DNA from: Prorocentrum cordatum
Lineage: Eukaryota > Sar > Dinophyceae > Prorocentrales > Prorocentraceae
DNA: 64,000 nucleotides
Assembly: GCA_963575745.1 (NCBI GenBank)
Contig: CAUYUJ010004335.1
Span: 1 to 64,000, forward strand
Direction: 5' to 3'
Shown piece after piece: positions 11,083 through 22,102 of the stretch (the stretch's first letter is position 1; each line of letters starts with the position of its first letter). Position numbers and translations under genes: made by a program. The notes beneath the pieces are model-generated. The model was given only the letters and a program-made list of their open reading frames with translations, did not search any database and had not been told where the DNA came from.

Positions 11083-12490
11083 GTGCTGCTGGCCGCCTGG
11101 CAGCGCGCGACCGACCGGAACACAGGCGTGGTTCCAGTACTACCGCAAGACCCGCTTATACACGCGTACCTCCGAGAGGACACCTGGACCCATAATGCCT
11201 TAGCACGCGCAGTGGACGAACTGGCGTGTGCCGGCATAATTACCAGGGTGCAGCCCATGGCGTTCCCAGACGACGTTTCCGGCAGCATTCGCTGGGTGCA
11301 GGCGAATCGCGTTGTGCCATCAGCTCCCCAGGCGCCGCTAGCGAGCGCGGCAACACCTGGCACGCCCAAGTTCGCCCTCGTATCGCTCTTCGACGGCATC
11401 GGCACGGCGAGACTGGCGCAAGGACAATTGGCCGCAGACCTGCGGGCCACCTGCTCTGCCTACGTTGAGAGCGACAGAGACCTTGCAGCACGCGTCGGGG
11501 AACTCTGGCACGTCCCGAACGGGAGACGCGCCCATGATGGAGGTCCCGCCCACACCTGGCTGTCACACGACGTGTTGGACCTGCTCATGCAAGGCCCGGA
11601 AGGCACCTCCTGGTGGGACTGTTCATCAACTCGCTTCCTGCACGCTGCCTACTGCTGGTGGTGACTGGCAGCCCATGCAACAATCTCTCTAGGGCCGGGG
11701 CCCACGGGGGATGGGGCGGGCTGGCCGGGCGAGCGTCGTGGCACTTCTTTGCTGTGCCTCTTGCCTTGCATTATGCCGCCAGACGACGTGACGACATCTA
11801 CGTGCACGTTATCTGTGAAAACGTCTACCAAATGCAGGGGGTGCACCGCGACAGCATGCGAGAGGCACTAGGCAACTTACCCGCAGGCAACGCTGAGGTC
11901 ATGAATGTCACAGACTGGGCACCTGGACCACGGCAGCGGACCTGGCTGGCGTCCATTCCTCCATCGCAACCAGACGACCTACAGGCTACACAGAGGATCG
12001 CCCCACCCTGGGGGCCCAGATGGGCCTTCCGGCGCGACGGAATTGCCCCCACCTGGACGCGGTCGCGCGGAGACCAAGACGAGATTCTGCCCAGCATGTA
12101 CAAGACTGGAGTGCGCCACTTGCTCTACGACCTGGATCACGAACAACGCTGGTTCCTGGGCAGCCTGGAAGCGGTCAAGACACGCATCCGAAACATCCTT
12201 GACGCATGGGGAGAAGAGTGGAGAGGGGTGCGGGCGGGCTTCCAACTCGTCTGCGCAGGCAAGGAAAGGGAATCGAGGGCCAGCGAGGCCACGGTGGCCG
12301 TGTAGGGCAGATGGCTCATGCAGCACGGACGGGCGCACGGACTACGCCCACCGAGCGAGCACGAACGCGCCCGGGCCATTGGACTGGAGGCGTGCCTGGC
12401 CGCCCTCAGACTCGAGGGGCGACAGCTGCACGACGCAGTCGGCGCGCACTTCGACCCCCGATGTCTGCAACGCCGGCGAATCACCCTCCT
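11083..12490 (+). pseudogene. DNMT3-like DNA (cytosine-5) methyltransferase domain
   Basis: The enzyme family moves a methyl group from S-adenosylmethionine to C5 of cytosine. Motif I (cofactor binding) is FALVSLFDGIGTARLA at 11371-11418, like the DNMT3 LSLFDGIATG. Motif IV with the catalytic Cys is VVTGSPCNNLS (Cys codon 11676-11678). Motif VI is ENV (11817-11825) and motif VIII is PRQRTWLAS (about 11929-11955). A motif IX/X-like end is GLRPPSEHERARAIG and DAVGAHFDPR (about 12342-12465). The sequence shifts frame near 11615-11630 between motifs I and IV, and a TAG at 12303-12305 precedes motif IX, so it is not functional as read. The catalytic residues themselves are kept. About 100 upstream codons (from 11083) look like a linker helix domain. 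Confidence 0.85.
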
Positions 12491-12789
12491 GAAGGAATGG
12501 CTCCGCACCGGTGAGGTACCTAAACGGACGTACCCCAACCCGCAGCAGCTGGCGGAAATTTTCGTCCGACTGCACGCAGAAGCACGCAGGAACAAGCCCT
12601 TTGCAATCCTGGTGCGAACCGCGCCTCGCTCAGAGCAGCCCTGGCGGAGGCCGATCTTCCCCCGTGCGATGCCCGAGCGCCTTGTGGTCTCTCCTTAATA
12701 ACAACCCCATTCCAAGGCGGGCGACTTGGGACGAGTTATGCCGGCAGCATTGCCTTGGCGACCTCGGCCGCGCCTTGGCCGCCGCCCGC
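12491..12789 (+). pseudogene. Linker between methyltransferase and endonuclease
   Basis: The methyltransferase frame runs on through a basic helical region (LLKEWLRTGEVPKRTYPNPQ, IFVRLHAEARRNKPFAILVR) to a TAA ending at 12698. The endonuclease text begins in another frame by about 12790. No domain is recognised. Confidence 0.4.
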
Positions 12790-13577
12790 AACTCCATGCT
12801 GCCCTCTTTCCTCATGTGGAGCGTTCGATACCTACGTGGCACCTTAGCACGCAAGAACCAAGCCAAACTGGCCACCATCACCAAGGCGTCCGCCCACAGG
12901 TGCATTGCCCTACTGCAGGAGACGCACTGGTCCGACCACGACGTGGGAGTGTGGACGACCACGTTCCCCGCAAGACGCGTGCTAGCGTCCTCGGCCTGCC
13001 TGGGGCCTGGCGGCGGATGGGCCGGCGGAGTCGCCGTCGCAAGAATACGAGCTCATCGACTCCCACCCTGGTCCCCAGGTGCGCCATTTCAGCCACCGTG
13101 CGCAAGCAAGGCCACACGCTGCGCGTGGTGTCGGTTTATCTTCCGCCGGACCGGCGCTCCGACGTCCTGGCCGCCCTGGCGGACGCCCTCGCCGAACCGA
13201 ATGATGTTCATGCCTGCGGGGGGGAGACATCAACATGGAATGGCAGAGCCCGCGAGACGGTGAGATTGAGGACGTCGCTGCATGGGTCTCCATGCTGAAC
13301 AGACACGCCCCCAGGCGGCCCGCCCGCGTGGGTCTCCGCCGACGGCCCCGCCCGCGTCGGTGCTAGCGGCGAGTCCCAGATCGACGCGTTCGCCTGTCCA
13401 GCCTCGGTGGTGGGATCATACCGCATCTCAAAGGCTTGGAAAACATCACTGTGCGATCGCGCCTTGATTTACGCCGATCCGTCCACACTTCCCGCAGTCA
13501 AGAGATGCGACGTGCTCACACCTTGGGCTTGCAAAGCGCTCCCGGAGGAGGCGCGCGGCGACCTGCGGCGACGCTGC
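12790..13577 (+). pseudogene. Apurinic/apyrimidinic-type endonuclease (EEP) of the LINE
   Basis: EEP endonucleases nick the target strand so that its 3' end primes reverse transcription. The N-terminal part (from about 12790) has the metal-binding Glu in LLQETHW and the following GGWAGGVAV. After a frame change, HTLRVVSVYLPPDRRSDVLA gives the middle strand. After another, GGDINMEW (13220-13243) is the GDxN motif. A further frame gives ESQIDAFACP and SLCDRALIYA, where EEP enzymes normally have SDHxxL: the catalytic His reads Arg here. Four frames within 800 bp plus the His change make this copy inactive. The reading ends at a TAG (13575-13577). Confidence 0.75.
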
Positions 13578-13589
13578 GACATGTAGAAA

Positions 13590-14230
13590 ATGATGTTCCA
13601 GGTGCCGCAAGTGGACCTGACGGGCCTCGTGCAGCCCAGCGACTGGACCCGGCCTGCTCCCCCTGGCTGCCTCCCCGACGAACGCCCGGCCGATGATAGA
13701 CATGACCTGAACCACGAAGACGACAGCCACGACGATCCCATCCCGCCCGTCACGGACCGCGCACCACCCCTGATCGACGCGCTGGCTCAGCACGGGCGCG
13801 ACGCCCTCAGCGCCATGATCGTTTCCTGGTGGAAATGCTGGGTCAGACGTCGCCTGGTCCCCATGATGGGCGTGCAGCTGCGAAGAGCCGCAGCTGGCGC
13901 CGCGTCGTTCAGACCGACCGGGCCCCTGGCAGCATGGCTGACAAGCGCAGGATGGAACGGCGGCGACTTATCACCTGGCGAGGCGGCCATGTGGGAGACC
14001 AGATGGCGCGCGGACCAGGCCCGACGACGGGCAGCCCAGCTAACTCCGCGGCAACGCGGCGCTGGTGTTGAGAGGGCCCAGCTTGCCCCGCACCACCAGA
14101 TTGGTCGGGAGATCTTCAAGAAGTCACACTCCTTAAGAGGAGTGCGAGGACCTGACGACCGCTGGCACGACACCGCCCCCAAGATGGAAAAGGTCTTGTG
14201 GAACAGCCGAGCGGGCATTTGGCAATCGGT
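13590..14230 (+). pseudogene. Region between endonuclease and reverse transcriptase
   Basis: Typical LINE linker between EEP and RT: Asp/Pro-rich start, then RDALSAMIVSWWKCWVRRRL and a basic helical part (EIFKKSHSLRGVRGP, PKMEKVLWNSRAG). The frame ends in out-of-frame text after about 14230. RT text starts in the next frame near 14200. Confidence 0.5.
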
Positions 14231-15605
14231 GCCGCCCTTGCCGCCAGCCTACACGCGCCTCCGGACTCCTACTTCGCGGGTGGACGCACGACTCACCTGC
14301 CTGACCTCCCCGCGCCGCAGCGGGGGCGCCTAGCCGCACTCGTATTGAATCCAGCAGGGAGCGCGCCTGGCATCGACGGAGAACCATACGAAGCATACCA
14401 CCCAGGCTCCAGATTCGTCGCCTGCCTCCTGGCCCAGGCCTGGCACATCGCCCACGTGGACCCAAGGCGCCTAGAGCAAGTCCTCGGCCCATCCGTAGAC
14501 CTCCTAGTGTGGGTACTCAAGATCCCTGACGCCGAGCGCCCCGACGACCTGCGCCCCCTGCAGCTGCCGACCTGCATGCGTCGCCTATTCGGCGCATCCC
14601 TGGCCGACATTCTCGGGCCGCTGATCGAGCCCCAACTTACAGGAGACCGAGCAGCCAAGAGAGGTGGACAGTGCGGGCCCAACATCGCTGCAGCCACCGA
14701 CCACCTCGGCAAGGCGCCCGCTCCTAACCCCCCCTGGCGCTGCCCGGCACAATTTTCTGGGAGATTACGGTCCGCTGGTCGACGCCTACATCAGAGAAGC
14801 AGTGGCGGGGGCCTCCCAGTCCACCGCCACGGCGACGCTATTTGCCAACCAGAGCAAAGCGTTCGAGAGACTGTCCCTCCAGTGGGTAGAGGAGCTACTA
14901 CGGCGCTGGAGGCTACCAACCTGGCTCAGGCACGCCCTCATGGCCCTCATCGAGCATAGACATGTGCAGACGTGCGAAGGCGCCTACGCCAGACCCAGGG
15001 GGCGGCTACCTCATTCCATCGGCATGGGAGGCACCGCCTCCCCCCTCCTATGGAACCTGGCACACGACCCTGTCATCGAGGCAGCTTCTGCCGCCACCTG
15101 GGACAGATGCCCCATCTACGTGGACGACCTGGCAGCACTTCTTACCACCGCCGAGCAGGCCCTACGCACCTCCATCCTGCTTCCGTGGGCCTCGCACGTG
15201 GCTGGGCTCTGCGTCGACGTGCATGCGTGCCAGGGGCTCGTGCTCCCATCGGCGCCGGACAATCGGCGGCGGGCCTGTGCGTCCCTCCCTGTGCAGATTA
15301 GACGTCATTTCAACGGAGCACCCGTGGTGATCTGCCTGACCCTGGAGTTGACAAGGAGGATCCCCACCCACGAACTCGGCCCAAGCGGCGCCCAGGACGC
15401 TTGGATCTGGCAGGAGGGGTGTGCGTGCGCGTTCAAGACTGCCCTTGTCCCAGCCGCCAACCACGCCTGGTGGTGGCGAATCATGACACGCTCTCCGTTC
15501 GGTTCGTCGTGCGTCAGGTCGCAATGGCCATGCCTGGGCGCAGCAGTGGTCTCGCGCGCGCTGGCAGACATTGCGCCACCACGGGGGGCCATGACGCCCG
15601 CGTGA
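14198..15605 (+). pseudogene. Reverse transcriptase, fingers and palm
   Basis: RT copies the element RNA at the nicked target. Fingers: GSAPGIDGEPYEAYHPG (motif 1-like, about 14359), LLVWVLKIPDAERPDDLRPL and MRRLFGASLADILGPLIEPQL. The frame then changes near 14740. Motif A reads LFANQSKAFERLS, with Asn (AAC 14847-14849) where the catalytic Asp of DxxKAF is expected. Motif B is GMGGTASPLLWNLA (about 15024). Motif C is YVDD (15117-15128), intact. The motif A change would by itself abolish polymerase activity. The order and spacing are those of a LINE RT. Stop at 15603-15605, after the text has already moved to the next frame. Confidence 0.85.
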
Positions 15606-16398
15606 GTAAGATGCGGACCAGAACCCTCGCACTCCACGACGCGCGCGCCTCGCCCGGACGGAGAGCGGCGGCATGGAACGCGTGCATCGCCTCCCTGGTC
15701 CCCTATCCCGCCCACTACGTGCCCCCATCCCCAGCACTTGAGAGGTCCACGAAGTCCCAACTACGCCTGGCGATCGGGCTTGCCGGCACCCGCTGGGCAC
15801 CCGACCATATCCTCACGGGCCTGGGCTTCATGTTCCAGATACCGGGTTGGCCTAAGTGCCCCGTTGCCCTGGCCCGCAGCATTTCAGCACTGGCACATGT
15901 ATGGGGCGACGTCTGGGGACCTTCACCGGCCAAACGGAGGGCACTGACCAGGTGGAACACGCTTGTCAGGTGGGCCAACAGCAACCCTGCGCCACCTGCC
16001 CGGCCGCGAAGGGGGGCCAAGTCTCTCACCCTACCCAAGGCCGCCAGCATCATCGCGACACGCACGGCCCAACCTGACCCGCCAAGGGGTCGGCTCCTCG
16101 GCCGCGCGCTCTACGCGGCCGCATGGGGCCAAACAAGGCCGCGGACGCTCTTGCAACACTTGGGGTGTTTTGGGCCGACCATCTCAGGCAGGAGGGGGGC
16201 GCCGCCGTTTCCGCGTGGATCGTGTGGCACGCCAACCCCACTCAGGACGTGCCGTGCGCCTTCCCCGACCCCGACCTTGCGGGGTTCCCCGCATCCGACC
16301 TCCCCGCAGCCGTCGAGGCACTCGAGACCCTTGCCAGCAGGGGTAGCAGAAACAGAGGTAGTGCCTTGCCTTCTCTAGCCGCGTGCTCTCAGGGGTAG
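15606..16398 (+). pseudogene. RT thumb and C-terminal part of the LINE ORF
   Basis: The frame open from 15401 carries the RT-connected helical region seen in dinoflagellate LINEs: ASPGRRAAAWNACIASLVPYP, PSPALERSTKSQLRLAIGL, LGFMFQIPGWPKCPVALARS. Near 16120 the text moves to the frame reading MGPNKAADALATLGVFWAD, which ends at a TAG at 16396-16398. NKAADALA faintly recalls the last RNase H motif, but no other RNase H residues are visible, so I do not call that domain. Confidence 0.55.
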
Positions 16399-16535
16399 CA
16401 GGACCAGAGGTTGTGCCTCGTCTCGCCCCTCCCCTCCCCTCGCCCTCCCACCGCCGCAGCCGCTAAGGCTCAGGGCGCCGCCTTCTGTATCGGCAGCAAC
16501 CTGGGAGTTGGGCTTCCTTTGCCCCCCTGCACCCC
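16399..16535 (+). other. C/T-rich spacer between RT and helicase ORFs
   Basis: A 137-bp low-complexity C-rich stretch with no good frame. It is the only clear non-coding gap in the body of copy A and may mark the boundary between two separate ORFs (RT-containing and helicase-containing). Confidence 0.4.
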
Positions 16536-17446
16536 TTGGTGAACAAGTCCAAAATCCCGACCAGATGGCCGCATGCTGCCCCCTGCTGCCCGCTCCCGCC
16601 CAAGGACAAGGACGGGCGCATCATCTTCAGGTGTCGCGAGGTCCCCGGTGTCAGGTGGACCTGCATGGGCGACGGCGGCGGTGGGCACTGTTGCTGGCTA
16701 TGCGGCGAGTGCGGCAAAGCAGTCAACGAACCAGAGCACTTCACGTCAACCGAGCACATGAAACAGCGCAAGCAGACCCAGATCGCCAAGCACATGGACG
16801 GCTACCCACCCCACGGGCTACCTGACCCCCAAAGTTTCACAAAGGGAGGGGACCTGTGGGCCATGACGCGGGGCATAGATGCACCGGAGATCCCGAGGGC
16901 GCAATGCCCAGGGTGGTGCTGGGACTGGGAGCTTGACGGGAAACAGTCCCCCATCGACCCCTCTGTCTACGAGGCGGACTGGGACGCGATGCCGATTAGA
17001 TTTCCAACGTACTACGACGGACCAGGGCACTCTCCCCCGCTTGGACTGGTGATCAGCAACGACAAAGTACAGCACCCCTGGACCAAGACCACCGGCCCTC
17101 AGCAACAAACAAAGGAGCAGCTACTCCACAGCGCTGGGCAGGCACTGGCCGGCTCCCTGGCTATGAGGGGTGCGTCCAGCTCTGCCTCGGGACAGTCCGC
17201 CCACGCACCGCCCCCCCCCCCCCCCTCCTGGGCATCCACCTTCAACCCAGCCCGTCATCCCTGGGCCCCCCCCCCCTGGACACCCGCCTCTGGCGGCCCT
17301 GCCGACCGCGTGGGACGCGCTGGCAACCCCGCAGCGCCCCGCGCGGCCGGAATGCCAGCCCCACGTCTCCGGGGGCACCCGCCATCGAAGGGCGTCGCAT
17401 ACAGCTCGCCAGGAACGCCGAGGACCTCTACAGCGCCCCCTGGTAC
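16536..17446 (+). pseudogene. C2H2-like (matrin/U1-type) finger and proline-rich linker
   Basis: Open from about 16536 with no convincing ATG. It carries CCWLCGECGKAVNEPEHFTS followed by TEH (about 16689-16757), a C-x2-C ... H-x5-H pattern resembling U1/matrin-type C2H2 fingers that bind RNA or RNA-protein complexes. Further cysteines and tryptophans follow (CPGWCWDWE). A Pro/Ala-rich linker with two poly-Pro runs (about 17200-17280) leads to the helicase. It could be an N-terminal RNA-binding part of the helicase protein. The end (about 17400-17483) overlaps the helicase frame. Confidence 0.5.
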
Positions 17447-18962
17447 ATGGTCCCAAACGGCTCGGCAGCGCGCCCCTGCCTAGGACCAGTTCCAGGGGCA
17501 GTCCCGCTACCGACCGACTGGACTCGACGGCTGCAACTGCACCGCCAGGAGCTAAGGAGGGTCTTCTTTGCAGAGTTCTACGCGGACGCGGGGCCATCCG
17601 ACGACGGCTCCACCGCGTCCCGGCAGGTCATCGCTAGCAAGACTACCTGCGCCCTAGACGTGCGTATCCTCACCTGTTCCCAGCCAAGCGAGCAGTGCCG
17701 GGATATCCAGAGTAGGTACCACCTGCAAGAGCGGCTCAAAGGGCAACAACAGGGCCAAAACGAGTACTACCCGCTGGTTTGGGACACGAAGTGGGCCATG
17801 GAGTGGACGGAGCGCGACATGACGGCAGGCGCCCCGAACCCCTTCCTAATTCCCAAGTCTTCGCCAACGGTGGATTTCTTGGCAGAGATGACCCACGTCT
17901 GGCCTCCTGCCCCCGGCGCCAGGGTCTCGGGCGCAGACCGGCGCTGCCCCGCGGGAATCGCGCTGGTCCACTACGACGCCAAGAGGAACGGTCCCTTTCG
18001 CGACAACGACGACACAGTTCCAAGGCCAAGCCCGGGCCAACAATACTACAGGGTCGATCGCACCACGAGGAAGACCCAATTCAACAGGGTGAACGCGGCG
18101 ATGCGGGAATTCTTTTCAGTCGGGTGCGATAGGGCGGCCCTCTGGGGCACTGCCCTCCCGCCCATCGTTTGGGCGCTCGTTTTTCGGCGCGAGGACTGCG
18201 ACAGCTGGGCCAGAGCCCTGGCCGTGCCGGCTCAGGGCGAAGCGGCAGATCTCCTGCTGGCGCAGGCCTCGGTGACCCTGGAGCGCACCATCGACGACCC
18301 CGACCAACGCAGCGCCAACCCGCGTGCGGGCACGCCCGCGCTGACGGCTCAGCAGGGGGAGGATTCCCCGGGCAGCGTCTTCCAACGACTGTTGCCGGCT
18401 CCTAAGGAGGGACGCCTGGAGCACATCTGTAACCTGCGCCGCGCCAACGACGCCCAACGACGCTGCGTGCTTGCGACCCAGAACTCTCTCCTTACCCTGT
18501 GCCGCGGGCCTCCCGGGACCAGGGAGACCAAGGTCGCGGCCTGCGTGGCGGACGCCTACATGTCGTGCCTCCCCCCAGGGTGGGGCGTAGGGTGTTTTGG
18601 CGGCACCGACGGGTCCACGGACAACCTGGCAGAGCAAATCGGAAAGAACCTGAACACAGCCAACAAAGACCTGTTCCCGCGCATGGCCGTGCGCCTCGCA
18701 CACGAGGACAAGGCAAAGGGCAGCGTAGCCAAAGCGATTGCCCCCGCCGCCAAGTATGCCAATATGTACAACGTATCGGAGGACGAGGTCACCGCGGGGC
18801 ACGCGAGCTGGTTCCGCAAGTTCCGAGCGGAAGTCGCGACGGAAGACTTATCTTGGCCACGCACGAGGCGGGGGCCGACCTCGGGGACAAGAAGTTCCTC
18901 ATATGTCTCCTCGACGAGGCAGGACAGACGTCCGACCCCATGGCCATCATGTCCCTGAGCCA
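17447..18962 (+). pseudogene. UPF1-like SF1 helicase, N-terminal half
   Basis: SF1B helicases of the UPF1 group unwind RNA or DNA 5' to 3' with ATP. About 280 residues of accessory domain lead to the Q-motif-like ANDAQRRCVLATQNSLLTLC and the Walker A site at 18506-18529, which reads GPPGTRET where the family has GPPGTGKT: the Gly-Lys pair is Arg-Glu, so nucleotide binding should be lost. GGTDGSTDNLAEQI is motif Ib-like. Near 18840 the text moves one frame and continues as LILATHEAGADLGDKKFLI, then LLDEAGQTSDP (motif II DExxQ, Asp codon 18913-18915). A second shift near 18963 joins the C-terminal half. Confidence 0.8.
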
Positions 18963-21533
18963 CGCTGTCAGATGCGGGCCAGGACGGTCCTCTTCGGCGA
19001 CGAGCGGCAGCTGTGCCCGACGGTCAAATCCCAGCAGGCACTACGCTGGGGGGTAGGAGTGTCCATTCTCGCCAAGTACGTGGCAGCCATAGAAGACATC
19101 CCCGAGTGCAACGTCACTCTGGAGGAGTGCAATCGGATCCATCCGTCCCTGCTCGCGTGGCCCTCGCTCACGTTCTACGGGGGCCAGTTGGTCTCCGCCA
19201 TCCTGGGCCCCATGCTGCAGCGACCATGCGCCGAAGGACTGGAGTGGCCATTCGCACGACCGTTTACCGACCAAGAATACGAAGCAGCAAAGAACGAGGG
19301 CGGCAACTACGAGCCTGACGACTCCCTGATCGACACCGCAGGCGGATTCTGGAGCAAGGCAGCTTGTATGGGCCCGAAGGGAAGCGGCGACACCGTCTAC
19401 GACCGGCATCGCTTCATATTTGCTCACGTCCCCTCGCAGGAGGTCCAATCCAAGTTCCAGGGCGGCTGCGCCAGCATTCACGAAGCGCGCGGAGTGGTTG
19501 CCCTGGTGAAGGGCCTCGTACTATGGGTAAGAAGGACCAACAGCACCATCCTCGTACTGTCGGCGTACAAGCTCCAGCTGACCCCCGTACTTGCAGGCAA
19601 CCCCTGCACGGTCCACGACATCAGACGTTGCTCGCGGGCGGCGCAGGGGGAAGGATCCGAGGCGAACGCGGGCGGCCCTGGCTTCCCGCGCCAACAGGGG
19701 CGGGGCAGCTCCAACTCCTCTCAGGCCAACAAGGGGCCCGTGGGAGGGACATGGATCAATCGCGCCACGGCGGCAAACTTCCTGAGCGAACACTTCAGAG
19801 GTATCGCAGACCTGTTCCCAGACCTCTTGGAAAGCGAGGCGATCCGTGTCGCCGCCATCGACGCCGCCCAGGGACAAGAGGCCTCCGTCGTCATCCTAAT
19901 GACCACCCGGGCCAACTCCATGCTAAATTGTGTCCACGTGGACGACCGGCACCGCGTCAACGTGGGGCTGACGCGCCCACAATGCAACCTTATCATGACC
20001 GCGGACGCAATGTTGTTCCGCGCGGCCACAGACGCTGCACTCCATCACCTGAGCACCTGGGCCCAGAAGGCAGACCTCGCCTTCGAAGTCCACATCGACC
20101 GAGACGGATCCCTGCGCCAGTCCAAAGCTGATTCAAGGGTTTTCGAGGGCGACATCCCCGAGACTGCCAACCCAAAAGAGAAGGCCAGGCTGGTGGCGGA
20201 AGCCGAAGGCAGACGGAAGGAGAAGGAAGTGATGAAAGCCCGTCAGGATCAACAGGCTGGCTTCTCGGCGCGCGCCGACTTACCGCTCCCTGCCGACCGC
20301 GACTGGAAGGACCTGGAGGACGACGTCAACGCTGCAGCGGCGAGACTACTAGGCTGCCAAGCATTCGGACCCTGCCTACTATCGTGCCTCGGGCTACATC
20401 CGCACCAGTACGGCGTTGCGGATCAGCCTGCAGACCCCAGCCTGCAGGACAGGAAGGGATGGAGCATGAACGGGTGCCTCTTTTTCTGCTCGGCACTTGT
20501 AGGACTGGACGCCGGCAACCTGGTTTGCGCAGCGGTCTTCGCGACCATCATGTGGGCTATAGGACTCGGAGCCACGGACAACGACAACGCACGCGCACTC
20601 GACCCCGCCCTGATCCCGCCACGAAGGGACCGACCGAATATGCCGGCAGCGTGGCACGTCAAGGAAACCTATATCCCCACCGACGTCCCCAGGCGCAGAC
20701 CCAAATGCTGGCAGCCATCCACCTGCAAGTGCCAAAAGCACAAGGAGCCACCCACACCGTCAGTGTTTCAAGTCTTCTGTGACATGGGCCCGAAGGGGCG
20801 CCCGGCCGCAGTTCTTGACAGCCTCCTGGACAGCACCGGCGCGACTCTGGGTGCCATCCGGGCCGGGATCCTCCTCGCCTTGTCCCTGCTCATACAACGC
20901 GAACCACGCACCTGCCTGTGTCCGTATGGGGGCGCCGAGGGCATTGGAGACGTGATCGAGGCCATCCTTGGCTTGTGCGAGCCGCGCCGCCCGCGCGACA
21001 AGACTGCTCGTGACAAGCTAGGCGCACTGTTCGGACTACAGTGGAAGCACTTCAAGCAGCTGCACTCGGCGCTGGAGCTCCTGATCACCGCGGTGTCCCG
21101 CTTAGTCATGGTCGCCCACCACCACACTCGGGCCAAGAGTGCGAACTGCCCCGCGACCTGGAAGGACCTCGTGGCTAAGAAATTCCCACTCCAGGCCACC
21201 CTCGCGGTCATCGAAGGCACCGTGTCTACCGCCGACCTGTCGGCCCTTGCGTTCCAGGAGTGCGCCGTATGCGCGCTCTACATTGACGTGCTTGGATCCG
21301 GCATCGGCCTCACCGACGACCCGACTAAGCAGGCAAGCGGCGTGGGTGGAGGATATTCATGCACGCGCCTGCACCTGGACGCGCCCGCCCCGCCTGGGCC
21401 ACGCCCTGGAGTGACGCTAAGGCCCCCATGGATAGACGACCGAGACACCAGGTGGACGAAGGAGCAGAACAAGGCCCATTTCTACTGCCAAGGGTGCCTA
21501 CGCGGCCCGTTCAAGCACGACAAAGGCGCCTAA
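18963..21533 (+). pseudogene. UPF1-like SF1 helicase, C-terminal half, and downstream domain
   Basis: One frame of about 857 codons. Motif III is GDERQLCPTV (18996-19025), motif IV is NRIHPSLLAWPSLTFYGGQL, motif V is DAAQGQEASVVIL and motif VI is NVGLTRPQCNLIM. Between IV and V a (Gly/Ser/Arg)-rich insert occupies about 19620-19740. After the helicase comes a Lys/Glu-rich helix (KEKARLVAEAEGRRKEKEV), then a domain of unknown type (about 20400-21533) with CxxC pairs (PSTCKCQKH, YCQGCLRG). It ends at a TAA at 21531-21533, where copy B has TGC, so the stop is a private defect of copy A. Copy B keeps 19750 onward. Confidence 0.8.
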
Positions 21534-22102
21534 GTCAGCAAGCGGATCCGCCAAACCATTACGGTCAACAGGCGAACGGAGTACTACCAAGGGAGGGACC
21601 TCACTTGGCTTTGCATCTGCTGCTGGGCCACGAAGGCCATGGCAGAGCGACGGCCCATTCCAGACGACGTGGACCTCATGGACTGGATCAACGACTGCCC
21701 CGACGACATGCATGTGCGCACAACGCGCGCCCTGCCGGGACTGTGTCCGACGTCAGCACCCACGGCCCTAACACCCCTGGACGAGCTGCTGGTCCCGTTG
21801 GAAGGCGACCCGAACCCTCTTCATGTTGGAACCACCCTCCCAGCTAGCAGCGCGAACGACGATCGCCTGATCTCCCACTTCCACAAGAAGAATGTCGGCA
21901 TCCCGCTGACCCAGAAGGACTCCGCGCCAGCTTTAACCTGGTCCACGGGCTCCCACCCATACAACTAATGAAGGATATGTTCCTGGCAAATCGCTGGCAC
22001 GCGGGCTGGTACTGCAAGGAATGCCTGATCCACCAATGGGACATGGCCCCGTCAGCAGTGAAGGTGCTCGACAGGTACGGCCCTGACGTATACCTAGCGT
22101 AG
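21534..22102 (+). pseudogene. Cys-rich domain after the helicase, truncated in copy A
   Basis: The helicase frame reads on after the stop (SKRIRQTITVN, DLTWLCICCWATKAM, PDDVDLMDWINDCPDD) to a TAA ending at 21968. Another frame then gives RWHAGWYCKECLIHQWDMAP. Copy B has about 80 bp more at the equivalent of about 21880-21910, encoding CDGCPPGTEG and MCGHA. Copy A lacks these, so its zinc-binding set is incomplete. Confidence 0.55.

Noticed and set aside
11615-11640. An intron or programmed frameshift within the methyltransferase
   Set aside because: No slippery site with structure and no clear intron ends. The many other frame changes in the element make simple decay more likely.
16123-16200. 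RNase H domain in copy A
   Set aside because: Only NKAADALA resembles an RNase H motif. The catalytic Asp and Glu blocks are not visible.
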